DNA from: Bacteroidota bacterium
Lineage (GTDB): Bacteria > Bacteroidota > Ignavibacteria > Ignavibacteriales > Ignavibacteriaceae
NCBI GenBank assembly: GCA_021824565.1
Contig: JAKAKL010000087.1
Location: 1-42,020 of the forward strand
Direction: 5' to 3'
Length of the DNA: 42,020 nt
Shown here: positions 6,662 to 15,724 of the stretch, one piece after another
Layout of the letters: each line of letters begins with the position of its first letter
How positions within the stretch are numbered: position 1 is the first letter of the stretch
Notes under the pieces: generated by a model
What the model saw: only the letters and a program-made list of their open reading frames with translations
Database searches by the model: none
Told to the model about the DNA's origin: nothing
Program-made: the position numbers and the translations under genes

Positions 6662-9600
6662 CTACTTTAATTTCTGAAACAATATATCTTTAGCCGTATA
6701 ATTGCCTATTTGTGATGTATTGAGCATAAATCCTATTTTCGCACTACCGATGGAACTATTAATTTTTGCATATCTTATTACGTTGCCGTTTATATCTGGA
6801 TTGTTAATATTTAGGTTTGGGTAAATAGTCGCAATACTTATTCCCAAATCAGAGGTAGAAATATACATGTCTAGCGTTGCACCACTATTCTGAACAAATC
6901 CCTTAATTGTTATCATTATCGAATCACCAGCAGTTACATCTATATCGTTTGAAAATGTTGATGATAAATTTGTGGTATTTGTTTTTATCAAAGTTATTAA
7001 AGAATCACCATTGCTTGCAAATGTATCCCACGGATAACTCCCAGAATTATTCCATGATGTAATTAAATTATTGCCTGGCAATAAAGGCTTTTTTATCCGA
7101 AGAATTGGATATGAAAACGAATCTGTTGTGTCCATCCATACTTCACCGTAATTTAAATTACTGGGCGGAGTAATTAATGTTCCTATTTTTAAACTATCCA
7201 ATATCAATTGATTGTATAAATCACCTATATAATGTTTTCTCACATTTGGGGTTCTCCTAGTCTCATACCATTGATTATTATTAAATTCCAAAAAAAGTTT
7301 ATCGCCATTAACAAAACTTGCACATGCACCACCATCTAAATTAATGTTTCCATAACCACTTTTTGATTTATCATTCACTGTCGAATTACCGCTAAAATCT
7401 ATTTCAATTTTCTGTCTCTTAGAACCATTCAACAATGTTCCAATGGTTTGCCCATTTAATGTAAGCGTATTTAGTTTAGCTGCATTGGATGTATCGCCTA
7501 TTGTCGTAGAATTAGATAATTTACAATTTTGTATATATAAATTTTTCGCGATTGAATAATAGCCATAGTTCCCCAAACTAATCGAAAGTGCGGTGTCAAA
7601 TGATGCGCCCAAAATGCTACCGGTCGGATACCAAGCAGTATCTAGTTGGGAATTGAGAAAAAGATCGCCCCTTGCATTATTGTAAAACGTGCCACCACTT
7701 ATATATACGTCGGGAGGCAGAGAACCATCGGTGTTAACGCGTTCCAAGTCTATGGCACTGTATCCATTATTAGTGAAAATGCAATTATTAAAATATATAG
7801 TTCGTCCACTCGTTATATGAACTGCATCCCATCCGCACGAATCAATAGTTACATTATTAAAGACAAATGGATAACCTCTCCAATTATCCGGCAGACCATA
7901 GTCTTGGAAACCATAAGTTCCAGCATTTAATATTTTGACATTATTTATTATCACGCCACCCCTTATTTCATCTATGCCGATAGCAGCTACATTTTTTATC
8001 AGCCCATTTGAAATAATTACATTTTTAAGAGTATCTCCTACCGGGTTGCCAAGTTGCAAACCATCTACCCACGAATCTATAACGAATGTACTAAGAATGC
8101 CATCTTTCGAGCCGTATAAGTCAATCCCACCACCTGCACCATTTTTTGCTATTAATATATTATTTACGTTAAAATATTGGCATGTAGCTAATTCCAAACC
8201 ATCGCCGACAGCTACATTGGCACTGTCATTATTAGAATAATTTGTTATATTTATATTTTTGCAACTTCCAAAATTAGCACCTTCCCCAATTGCACTTACA
8301 TGCAGATTGTTTATTGTCACATAATTATATAAATTAAGCCAAATTGGATTACTGAATAGATCTTTTATAATTAAATTGTCGAGTGTAAAATAATTACCTG
8401 GAGGGTATCCCCAAATTGCACATCCATCATCTAATTGCGCATAACCAAGTGAAAAGGTTTTTTGCCCCGCAGTGTTTCCATTAATCATTCCACCACCGCC
8501 AATAAAAATATTATTTGCATTTTGAAATACAATAATATTAATCGGTCTTAAACCAACAGCTTGACTATCCGCCAATTGCAGAATTGCTCCGGCTTCAATA
8601 TATAGAGATATATTCCCACTTTTCAAATCCAAACAATATCCATAACTTGTATTATAAGGACAATTTCCCTGCTTTTTTAACAAATAAGGCTTGTTAGATT
8701 TTGGGACGAAAACAGTCCCGCCGCCAGAACTTATAGCCAAATCTATTGCAGCTTGTATCAACGGTGTACAATTGGTCAACGAATCACCATTCGCCCCAAA
8801 TCTTTTAACATTTATAAATGATCTATCCTTGCCCAAGCTATCCAAAATATTTAACTTCGCCACACTATCCGCCTGGAATTTTGCATAGCTTAATATTTCT
8901 GTTGTGTCCACACTCAATGTCGAATCTAAATTCTGTTTAATAGTAACCCCATCCGGCAAATTATTAATCGTCCCGCCGCCAACCCGCGTGTCTATGTAAG
9001 TCTTCAACGCCGGATTTATATCTCCCAAAACAATTGAACTTCCTAAATTTAATTTTGAATATGGAATTGTTTGAAGATCAGCCGGCTGAATTGATCCTGA
9101 TAAACTTAACTTAGAGTAAGGTATTGTCTGAAGATCAGTCGGCTGGATCATACCAGTCAAACTCAATTTAGAATAGGGTATTGTCTGTAAATCCGTTGAC
9201 TTTATTGCACCTGCCAAATTCAATTTCGAATAAGCAATAGCCGCAGCCGAATTCACATCCGCATTAACAATCGAATTCCCAATATTCAACTTCGAATGAG
9301 TAATCGAATTATCTTTTATCGCCGTTGGATCAATCTGAGTATTAACATCAAACTTCCCGGCAATTCTTGTCAGCACATCCTCGCCGATCCATTGATGCTC
9401 AAGATAAAGCGCCGGCGCGCCCGCTCCGGATTTATCAGCGTCAATATAAATCTTATATTCGCCAACCGGTACATTGTTGCGGTAATATTGCCCAAGTCGC
9501 GTGCCGTCTTCAGTCATTGAAAGCGCACCGGTCGGATAAGTGTTTGCCTGCGGGACAAAATAAATATAACCTGTGTACCCGGTTAATGCCGTTCCGTCTG

Positions 9601-9688
9601 CCTTCATAAAATATTTTACATAGGTTGAGGTTTGCCCAAGAGCTAAAAAGCTAAGAAGTAAAACAAGTAAAATTATTTTGAGTTTCAT
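6662..9688 (-). CDS. beta-helix tailspike / tail fibre with signal peptide
   Basis: A 1008-aa protein at the distal end of the late operon, the usual place for the receptor-binding or depolymerase tailspike. Residues 1-19 look like a Sec signal peptide (MKLKIILLVLLLSFLALGQ). About 133-226 hold four or more copies of a 21-residue unit (SKLSLTGMIQPTDLQTIPY type). From about 290 a pectate_lyase_3 right-handed beta-helix begins (INVKRFGANGDS, then many xNNVxI strands) and runs to about 720. The rest is beta-rich. The start is supported by aaggat 7 bases before the ATG. Tailspikes are not normally exported, so the signal peptide is odd. The alternative is a secreted phage- or host-derived surface protein. 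Confidence 0.8.
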   Translation of the reverse strand: MKLKIILLVLLLSFLALGQTSTYVKYFMKADGTALTGYTGYIYFVPQANTYPTGALSMTEDGTRLGQYYRNNVPVGEYKIYIDADKSGAGAPALYLEHQWIGEDVLTRIAGKFDVNTQIDPTAIKDNSITHSKLNIGNSIVNADVNSAAAIAYSKLNLAGAIKSTDLQTIPYSKLSLTGMIQPTDLQTIPYSKLSLSGSIQPADLQTIPYSKLNLGSSIVLGDINPALKTYIDTRVGGGTINNLPDGVTIKQNLDSTLSVDTTEILSYAKFQADSVAKLNILDSLGKDRSFINVKRFGANGDSLTNCTPLIQAAIDLAISSGGGTVFVPKSNKPYLLKKQGNCPYNTSYGYCLDLKSGNISLYIEAGAILQLADSQAVGLRPINIIVFQNANNIFIGGGGMINGNTAGQKTFSLGYAQLDDGCAIWGYPPGNYFTLDNLIIKDLFSNPIWLNLYNYVTINNLHVSAIGEGANFGSCKNINITNYSNNDSANVAVGDGLELATCQYFNVNNILIAKNGAGGGIDLYGSKDGILSTFVIDSWVDGLQLGNPVGDTLKNVIISNGLIKNVAAIGIDEIRGGVIINNVKILNAGTYGFQDYGLPDNWRGYPFVFNNVTIDSCGWDAVHITSGRTIYFNNCIFTNNGYSAIDLERVNTDGSLPPDVYISGGTFYNNARGDLFLNSQLDTAWYPTGSILGASFDTALSISLGNYGYYSIAKNLYIQNCKLSNSTTIGDTSNAAKLNTLTLNGQTIGTLLNGSKRQKIEIDFSGNSTVNDKSKSGYGNINLDGGACASFVNGDKLFLEFNNNQWYETRRTPNVRKHYIGDLYNQLILDSLKIGTLITPPSNLNYGEVWMDTTDSFSYPILRIKKPLLPGNNLITSWNNSGSYPWDTFASNGDSLITLIKTNTTNLSSTFSNDIDVTAGDSIMITIKGFVQNSGATLDMYISTSDLGISIATIYPNLNINNPDINGNVIRYAKINSSIGSAKIGFMLNTSQIGNYTAKDILFQKLK

Positions 9689-9708
9689 TGTGTAATCCTT
9701 TAATTAAA

Positions 9709-10221
9709 TTAAATATCTGTTTTAAAAGAATCAGTAATTATTATTTCCGCTGGCTGGGTAATTATTGTCGATCCATTGCTGAAATCAACAGCCTTGCAGC
9801 TTCTGAATTGAATATAAAGCAAATCTCGATAATCAAGCGTTCCGAAATTTCTTGGGTAACAATTCATATAAAAAAGCATATTGTTTCCCAAAGAGTCTTT
9901 GAAGGGATCTCCGTCCCGGTGTTGCCACAAGACAACTTTCTTGCGATTGTATTGATTAATCTCTTCAAACTTGCTTCTAATTAAAATTGGGTCGACATAT
10001 TTCATTAAATAAACGAACCCGTCATAAACCCAGTAACCGCCGCCCAGGTCAATAAAGTCTCTATCGCTTTCCAGTTCACTTTCGTGTATCAAAACCTTTT
10101 CGCCGTCCTGCTCGTTTTTCCCCGGTACCCAATGCCCGAGTATAACAGTCGCTTCGCTTGGTCCTCCCAAATCATAGGCGAACTTAGGCCCGCTGCTTCC
10201 GAATATGCTTTCTGTTATCAT
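9709..10221 (-). CDS. tail-module protein of unknown function
   Basis: A 170-aa protein encoded between the distal tail proteins and the tailspike. It is rich in Gly, Asp and aromatic residues (LGGGYWVYDGFVYLMKYVD), without signal peptide or membrane segment. I recognise no family. Position suggests a small baseplate, fibre-connector or host-range protein, as genes just upstream of tailspikes often are. It begins 20 bases after the previous gene and ends 20 bases before the next, so it lies within the late operon. Confidence 0.7.
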   Translation of the reverse strand: MITESIFGSSGPKFAYDLGGPSEATVILGHWVPGKNEQDGEKVLIHESELESDRDFIDLGGGYWVYDGFVYLMKYVDPILIRSKFEEINQYNRKKVVLWQHRDGDPFKDSLGNNMLFYMNCYPRNFGTLDYRDLLYIQFRSCKAVDFSNGSTIITQPAEIIITDSFKTDI

Positions 10222-10241
10222 TCTATAAATCCAATTATTAA

Positions 10242-11252
10242 TTAACTTCCGGGAACCATTACCCAGGCAGTGCCGTTAAACGTATATAGATGTCCGTCAG
10301 ATCCTCGTATCACTGATGTTGTCCCTGGTTCCCAGCTCGTATATATGCCATCGTGATTATGATTACCTTCACTTACCGTGCTTGCGGATGTCCCAAATGG
10401 CTTATTAAAGGCTGTTTCCTTTGCAACTGAAACTAAACTTTTGTCCGCTCCACCACCATTGACCATAACAACTTCGTCGGATGTCAAATTACTCAGAATT
10501 GCCGTCGAGCCTTGCAAAGCTGCTGTCCCGGTATTAAGGACGTGGTTATTTGTTAAAATAGCTCCGGTAGATGGCTCGATAAATCCGTTTGTGCCGTCAT
10601 GGTAGATATCTACATATTTTGTTATATCTGACGTAACTATTGATCGCAGTTTTGTACCTATCATCTTCATCAATCCGGAAAAGCCCTTTATTTCCGAATC
10701 CGTTCCATCATGTTTGATAGTAATTTGCTTTGTCCCATCATTCACGGTATTTTCAATGAGCAGCGTTCCAACAATCTCACTAACCGCCAATTTTGCATAT
10801 TTAATCTGACTGCCAACTGTGCTTATATATACTTCGCCGAGTGTTGCATGGCTCCTAATTACTAATCCAATTTCTTGAGGTATAGTATTACCCGGATCAG
10901 CTATAGGATCATTTGTAAAACTGCCATCCGTTTTGGCATAGATGAAATCATTTGCAGCCCATGCAGATGTATTTATATTCAGCATCAAGCCGGAGCTAAC
11001 ATATTTTGCAAGCGGTACTGAATTATTCTTTATCGGCATAACTGTTATCCCGATTATAATATCTGTTTGGGCAGAAGGCAAAGCAACAAGCATGCAATCC
11101 GCAGTAACATCCCAGCCTGCGTTGATTATCGGCTGAAATGCTGTAATATCAACACCGCTGATATTTTTTACCACCTTCTCAATGCCGTTTGCTTTAACAT
11201 CGGCTGTTGAGATTGATATATTACTTACTGATTTAACCGCAGTTGCTGACAT
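10242..11252 (-). CDS. tail fibre-like structural protein
   Basis: A 336-aa beta-rich protein with the repetitive fibre style of phage appendages: IKHDGTDSEIKGF and VDIYHDGTNGFIEP are similar units (about 173-235), followed by NHNHDGIY and a C-terminal GSDGHLYTFNGTAWVMVPG tip-like motif. The N-terminal half resembles a carrier or decoration domain with many Ala, Asp and Ile residues. Its stop and the start of the preceding gene meet at 11252, showing tight coupling. It is probably part of the tail tip or a short fibre. Exact role unknown. Confidence 0.7.
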   Translation of the reverse strand: MSATAVKSVSNISISTADVKANGIEKVVKNISGVDITAFQPIINAGWDVTADCMLVALPSAQTDIIIGITVMPIKNNSVPLAKYVSSGLMLNINTSAWAANDFIYAKTDGSFTNDPIADPGNTIPQEIGLVIRSHATLGEVYISTVGSQIKYAKLAVSEIVGTLLIENTVNDGTKQITIKHDGTDSEIKGFSGLMKMIGTKLRSIVTSDITKYVDIYHDGTNGFIEPSTGAILTNNHVLNTGTAALQGSTAILSNLTSDEVVMVNGGGADKSLVSVAKETAFNKPFGTSASTVSEGNHNHDGIYTSWEPGTTSVIRGSDGHLYTFNGTAWVMVPGS

Positions 11253-12574
11253 TATAATTCACCCAAGTAAACTGCTTCAATTTCTGTCAACCCATTGCCT
11301 AATTGTTTCTTCATTATTATCGGTTGAAATTTTGAACCGCCGTCATTAAAATCCTTCAGATAAGAATAACCTACACCTTCAACCTTAAAAACATCTGCCC
11401 TGCATTTGTCTATAAAACCACGGTTACGGTACCAAAACTCACTTGTTACTTCGCCGTTATCGTTGAAAGCTCCACCAAGTAAGTTTGGATCGGCACAGCG
11501 ATAAATTGCATATGTACCATCATTGCTACTACTTCGGTTTATAGATGCTTGAACATTCGTATTACGTATGTCTGGATCGGCCTGGTTATCGTAAAAAGCC
11601 GGTATGGAATCTCTCTCTAAAAATCTATCTTCTAATTGTGTATCTATCCCTTTTGTATATATCAAGGCCCTGCCAACTTCTGTAGTTACTTTTACGTAGT
11701 CAATCAGACCATATTTATAATATTTTTCATGTGCGCGGACTTTTCCAAGTATCTGCAAATTGCTTGCATCGTAATGAAATAATTTTTTGAAGAATGCTTT
11801 TTCTTTGTGCAGCATTCCCGTAAACGCACACCAGTCAATTGCCATTTTTCTTAAAATATCACCAAGATTATTTAATCCCATTGGTGGATTATTATAAAGT
11901 GTAATTGCGCTTTGTAATAACTCTGTGAATTGAACGTCATTTATAACATTGTGGTCTTCTGTTGGAAGTATTCTCCATCCCCCGAAACTCCAATCATGTG
12001 TTATTGCAAGGCTCCCTGTCGCAAAAGATATTGATGGATCTATTAAGCCATAAATATCTTCAAAAAATTTATATATGGGGTAATATCCATTTGGCCATAA
12101 AGCTAAGGTGTAACCAAATGGATTATATGGAGTTCCATCGTCAGCAAATAACTTCCTTTTATTAATGACGTCAGTATCAGAATCGGCATTGATAGTAAGT
12201 GCTTTTGTTCCGCTTACATGCCTTACTCCATCCTCCTGTACCTTGCCTTTATAATCGGTTAGACCGTTTACTTTAATTTCAACTATTGGCCTTTTATCTG
12301 TTGCAAGCGCGACTGCATCGGTGCCAAAAAATAGATTTTCTAATCTTCCGGCTGCGTCAAGCAGCTTGAAGTTATAAATAGCCGGTACCATAAACGCATC
12401 TTCAATATCATAGCTCCAGTCCAGTACTCCCCAGTCAGCAACGCGTATGCCTTGCGTTTTTGCATCCCAATATAAATTTGTGCCGGTTGCGTTAACGTTA
12501 AAGGTCAATAACATTTGCAGCGTATCAGCGCCGATTTGTTGAACATTTGTCGATATGGTAATTGTGTATGCCAT
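11252..12574 (-). CDS. distal tail / tail-tip protein
   Basis: A 440-aa protein directly after the tape measure gene (junction at 12574), the position of distal tail and hub proteins in siphoviruses. It begins with a beta-sandwich-like segment (YTITISTNVQQIGADTLQML) and later has an extended hub-type region (DVQFTELLQSAITLYNN, then ILRKMAIDWCAFTGMLHKEKAF), ending in LTEIEAVYLGEL. I cannot name a specific family. The middle part reads like the gp27-type hub folds seen in tail baseplates, which is a weak inference from layout. Confidence 0.65.
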   Translation of the reverse strand: MAYTITISTNVQQIGADTLQMLLTFNVNATGTNLYWDAKTQGIRVADWGVLDWSYDIEDAFMVPAIYNFKLLDAAGRLENLFFGTDAVALATDKRPIVEIKVNGLTDYKGKVQEDGVRHVSGTKALTINADSDTDVINKRKLFADDGTPYNPFGYTLALWPNGYYPIYKFFEDIYGLIDPSISFATGSLAITHDWSFGGWRILPTEDHNVINDVQFTELLQSAITLYNNPPMGLNNLGDILRKMAIDWCAFTGMLHKEKAFFKKLFHYDASNLQILGKVRAHEKYYKYGLIDYVKVTTEVGRALIYTKGIDTQLEDRFLERDSIPAFYDNQADPDIRNTNVQASINRSSSNDGTYAIYRCADPNLLGGAFNDNGEVTSEFWYRNRGFIDKCRADVFKVEGVGYSYLKDFNDGGSKFQPIIMKKQLGNGLTEIEAVYLGEL

Positions 12575-15078
12575 TAACTAATTCGTTTGGTTACTTTGTT
12601 GGCTTTTTTATTTGCCAAATAAATTGTTCTATCCTGAATTTCGCCGGTTACCGGTATTTCCGATATATTCAGATTATCCTTCATATTCGCTTCGATCATA
12701 TACATGGTCATTATTTTGTTTTGATTAAGCAATTGTCCTAAAATTCTTTCCTGATCTCCGACCTTATTAGCTGAGGTTACATTTACTTTTTCTCCGCTCT
12801 CCAAAAACAATGGGCCAAAACTATCGTTAGGATATCCGTTAGGTATCATGAAGCTTCCGCCGCCTGCAAGTTTAATGGCACCTTTTGGAGTCCCCATAAA
12901 CTCTCCTCCGGAATGCCCAGTTAGCATTTTACCCAAACCAATTCCAGGGCCGCCAATTGCGAATGAAAGGATATTTAACACAGCCCATTTAGCTATTATT
13001 TGTTCAAAAGCCTGGAGCATCATATTTGCCATATTCGCAAATATTTTTTCCATTGTTGAGGCTGTTTCGCTAGTTCTTATTCTTATTTCATTTAAGCCTT
13101 CGGTTATCCCCCCGACTACGCCGTCAAATGCTATTTTCATTGCCGGTACCTTATTAACCCAGTCTTCAATTATTTTTTCAGAAGTTGGGGCGTTTGAATC
13201 TGTCGAGTTTCCGGTTTGGTCATTAAAGTCAACCGGTACCGTAAGCTTATGCGGTTTCATTGCTCCAAAGGACGAAAAGGCTGAGCCATTTCCAGAATTT
13301 ACATTGATTTCGCCATTCTCATTAAACTGATATGCATCATTGCCGGTTTGTTTTTTCAAAAGATCGGAAAGATATTTTGTGTAATCTTCGTTTAACTTTT
13401 TCTTCGTATTAATTTTGAGAGTCTCAATCATTAGCTCTTTTTGTGCTGCTGTCAAATTCAAGTTTTCTATCTTCTTATATTCATCCTGAAAAACTTGCCA
13501 TCTATATTTCCAATATGAATTATCTAAGAAAGTGACTTCATCATAATAGCCTTTAACTATAGCCTTATTCTTATCATGCAGCTCTTTTTCCTTCTGCAGC
13601 TCTTGCAATCTGATTTGATCCAGCTTTAATTCTTTCTCAATTTGATTATTTACAACTGCGTCGGCTACCTGTGGATCTGCAAGGTTTGCCTGCTGTTTTC
13701 GTAATTCCATCATCCTTTTTTCGACCTGGTCAATGCTTTTGCCTACAAGATTCCATGAGTCAGCAACTTTATTATTGCCATTAACTGAATCATCTGTTGA
13801 TTTTTTAACATCATCGGTAAATTTGTAAAAGCCGTTTTCAATTTTAACATTCGAAGGGATTTCTGGTGTTTTGGTCGTATCATTAGCAATTGCCTTATTA
13901 AACAATTGTGTTGAAAATGCTTCTTCCGGATGTTGTAATTGTTTAAACGAATTAGCAACGAACAATGCTGCACCTGCTCCAGCACCTGCAAACCCAAGCA
14001 TCTTAAATAACAATGAACCTTTAGCTGTCTTATCAAATGCCGCCAATGAACCTGTTGCAACGTCAATTTGACCTGCTGTAGTTATTGACGTAAAGCCAAG
14101 CATTGCTTGTGCAGTGTAAAGATTCACTAGCAATGGGATCGCATTTACAACCACACCGCCAATTCCGAATATTGCAGAAACAAAATCTTTAGTTGATTTA
14201 CTGCTTTTATCCAGTCCGCCGATTAACGGCATTAAACTGTCGCTAACTAATTGCCCAAATTTTAGTTTAACCTCATCGATTCTTACAGACAAAGCTTTGT
14301 AAGCGTCGTCATTACTCTTAACCCCATCGGTTGCCTCTTCCATCGTCATCCCGGAGGCTTTAATAATCGCTTGTAGTCTTAGTTGCTTTTGCGTATCAGC
14401 ATCAAGCATGTTTATATTTCCGCCGTGCTGTATTGCTAGGTCATTTAAGGTATGCGTATAGACCATTGTTTGGATGCCTAAGGCTCTAATGCCGCGTAAA
14501 TTTCCTTCAGATGCATAAATTACTTTCTGCATGCCGGCACTTACATCGCCGCCGTAAGCTTCAGCGGCTCTTTTTGCAAGTGCGAACAATATTACTTGAT
14601 CTTTTGTGTTGATGCCTAAATCAGAAGCTTGATTTGACAATGCAATTAAGCTGCCTTCCTCTTCAGTATCTTTTACGGCTTTCTTAAACAATTCAACGTC
14701 ATCAGCGCTGCCCTTGAAATATGATTTTGTTTCCGCTAATTCATTAGCTTTATTAACCGAGTCCATTACTAAATTTTTGAATCCGTTAACGCTGTCTTTT
14801 AAGAATTGAAAACCCTGATTGATACCGGTAATTATCATCGCCCAGCGGCTCATCTCCTCGGTGTTGGCTTTCAATTTTGGTTTTAGATTATCAACTTCAG
14901 AATTTAGTTTCTTTATTCCATCGGTGCCGACTTGCGGATTTGTTTTTCCAAAAGCATTCTCAATATTTTTAGCAGCCTTTACACCATCTGCCTCTGCCTT
15001 ATTCAGCGACTCTTCCAGCTTATTTATTCTGGCTTCAATATTTATTACCAATGTTTCTAAACTTTGTACGTCAGCCAT
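12574..15078 (-). CDS. tail tape measure protein
   Basis: This protein sets siphovirus tail length and is ejected with the DNA. It has 834 aa from ATG 15078, whose codon overlaps the stop of the second chaperone ORF (TAATG). A GTG at 15084 is the alternative start. N-terminal coiled coil (about 1-75, LETLVINIEARINKLEESLN), central hydrophobic segments (about 300-375, including FAGAGAGAALFVANSF), a second coiled coil (about 430-560) and a Gly-rich hydrophobic C-terminal region (about 700-760, ILSFAIGGPGIGLGKML) are the usual tape-measure layout. At roughly 1.5 angstrom per residue it predicts a tail near 125 nm. Confidence 0.9.
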   Translation of the reverse strand: MADVQSLETLVINIEARINKLEESLNKAEADGVKAAKNIENAFGKTNPQVGTDGIKKLNSEVDNLKPKLKANTEEMSRWAMIITGINQGFQFLKDSVNGFKNLVMDSVNKANELAETKSYFKGSADDVELFKKAVKDTEEEGSLIALSNQASDLGINTKDQVILFALAKRAAEAYGGDVSAGMQKVIYASEGNLRGIRALGIQTMVYTHTLNDLAIQHGGNINMLDADTQKQLRLQAIIKASGMTMEEATDGVKSNDDAYKALSVRIDEVKLKFGQLVSDSLMPLIGGLDKSSKSTKDFVSAIFGIGGVVVNAIPLLVNLYTAQAMLGFTSITTAGQIDVATGSLAAFDKTAKGSLLFKMLGFAGAGAGAALFVANSFKQLQHPEEAFSTQLFNKAIANDTTKTPEIPSNVKIENGFYKFTDDVKKSTDDSVNGNNKVADSWNLVGKSIDQVEKRMMELRKQQANLADPQVADAVVNNQIEKELKLDQIRLQELQKEKELHDKNKAIVKGYYDEVTFLDNSYWKYRWQVFQDEYKKIENLNLTAAQKELMIETLKINTKKKLNEDYTKYLSDLLKKQTGNDAYQFNENGEINVNSGNGSAFSSFGAMKPHKLTVPVDFNDQTGNSTDSNAPTSEKIIEDWVNKVPAMKIAFDGVVGGITEGLNEIRIRTSETASTMEKIFANMANMMLQAFEQIIAKWAVLNILSFAIGGPGIGLGKMLTGHSGGEFMGTPKGAIKLAGGGSFMIPNGYPNDSFGPLFLESGEKVNVTSANKVGDQERILGQLLNQNKIMTMYMIEANMKDNLNISEIPVTGEIQDRTIYLANKKANKVTKRIS

Positions 15079-15272
15079 TACCACTTACCGGATTTTTGTT
15101 TTTGATTATAAACTACCCGCAATCGCTTTGCCTGATCTTCCTGCGTTTCAAATTCTAATTTGTTGCCAAGCTTCCACGGAATGATATTGTTTATCGCCTG
15201 CTCAAGCTTTGAGTGGAATTCTCTTTCTGTTATTTTATCTGGGTTGATTCCTGGATAGGTAGACACAAGCAC
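15078..15272 (-). CDS. tail assembly chaperone, frameshift extension (lambda T-like)
   Basis: A 64-aa ORF, GTG start in the track, lying between the first chaperone ORF and the tape measure. Its frame is open back to the A10 run of the upstream ORF with no stop (GAT TTA GGA ACA ... GTG). It is therefore most likely made only as a C-terminal extension of the upstream protein by -1 frameshifting, as in lambda G/GT. It is charged (ITEREFHSKLEQAINNIIPW) and ends in QKQKSGKW. In siphophages the extended chaperone recruits tail tube subunits to the tape measure. No good ribosome binding site precedes the GTG. Confidence 0.75.
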   Translation of the reverse strand: MLVSTYPGINPDKITEREFHSKLEQAINNIIPWKLGNKLEFETQEDQAKRLRVVYNQKQKSGKW

Positions 15273-15304
15273 TGCCTCTGCAACTTCGTTAGATATCGGT
15301 GTTC

Positions 15305-15321
15305 CTAAATCTTTTTTTTTT
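15305..15321 (-). promoter_or_regulatory. programmed -1 frameshift site (A10 run)
   Basis: On the coding (minus) strand ten adenines (15321-15312) are followed by G, giving the A AAA AAG heptamer known from efficient bacterial frameshift sites. The zero frame stops at TAG 15307-15305. The -1 frame reads K D L G T P I S N E V A E A V and joins the 15272 ORF without a stop. A sequencing homopolymer error is the alternative. Confidence 0.75.
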
Positions 15322-15724
15322 CAGCTTCCGGCCCGTCGGCGGCTGAGCTTGTCGAAGTCCCTTCAATCGCGTTTATCATTAAACAAATTCTTGGAAGATC
15401 TACTTCTTTAGTCAGCTCGCTGAATCTTTCAATCGATGTTTTTTCATTCGCTATTTTGAAGCTGTCATAAGACATTTTTAATTGATGCTCGCTTTTATTC
15501 AGCAGTAAAAAACTTATTTCAGCCGGCGTGTAAATGCGTTTCATTTCCGTCAACATAAGTGCAAGCTGCTGCTCTTTGTCCGTTACGCTGTCCTGGATTA
15601 TCTTTAGATTGATTCGCCTCAGCTCCTCAGCCAAAGCGGAATAATCTATGTCTTCCCGGTTACGCTCCGAGAAGACATACAATTTTCCATCACCAAGTTT
15701 TATGTCAACAGTTTTTCGTTTCAT
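15305..15724 (-). CDS. tail assembly chaperone (lambda G-like)
   Basis: A 139-aa protein located between the tail tube gene and the tape measure, the fixed position of tail assembly chaperones. It is helical and charged, with IDYSALAEELRRINLKI and LALMLTEMKRIYTPAEISFLL segments. The last codons are GAA AAA AAA AAG ATT TAG, placing an A10 slippery run just before the stop. A -1 slip continues into the 15078-15272 ORF. Just upstream of the run the in-frame dispersed repeat GTSTSSA (15343-15358) is inserted. No sequence family is recognisable. The assignment rests on position and frameshift architecture. Confidence 0.75.
   Translation of the reverse strand: MKRKTVDIKLGDGKLYVFSERNREDIDYSALAEELRRINLKIIQDSVTDKEQQLALMLTEMKRIYTPAEISFLLLNKSEHQLKMSYDSFKIANEKTSIERFSELTKEVDLPRICLMINAIEGTSTSSAADGPEAEKKKI

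Noticed and set aside
9010-9290. CRISPR array
   Set aside because: The repeats are in a coding frame with 21-residue periodicity and no spacers; no cas gene is present.
12848-13330. Plus-strand ORF of 160 aa in the tape measure gene
   Set aside because: It lies fully antisense to a well-supported gene and has the Pro/Ser/Ile-rich composition of a shadow frame.
15305-15321. Simple sequencing indel in the A10 run
   Set aside because: Possible, but the position between tail tube and tape measure genes and the A AAA AAG heptamer fit programmed frameshifting better. Left as an open check in the findings.
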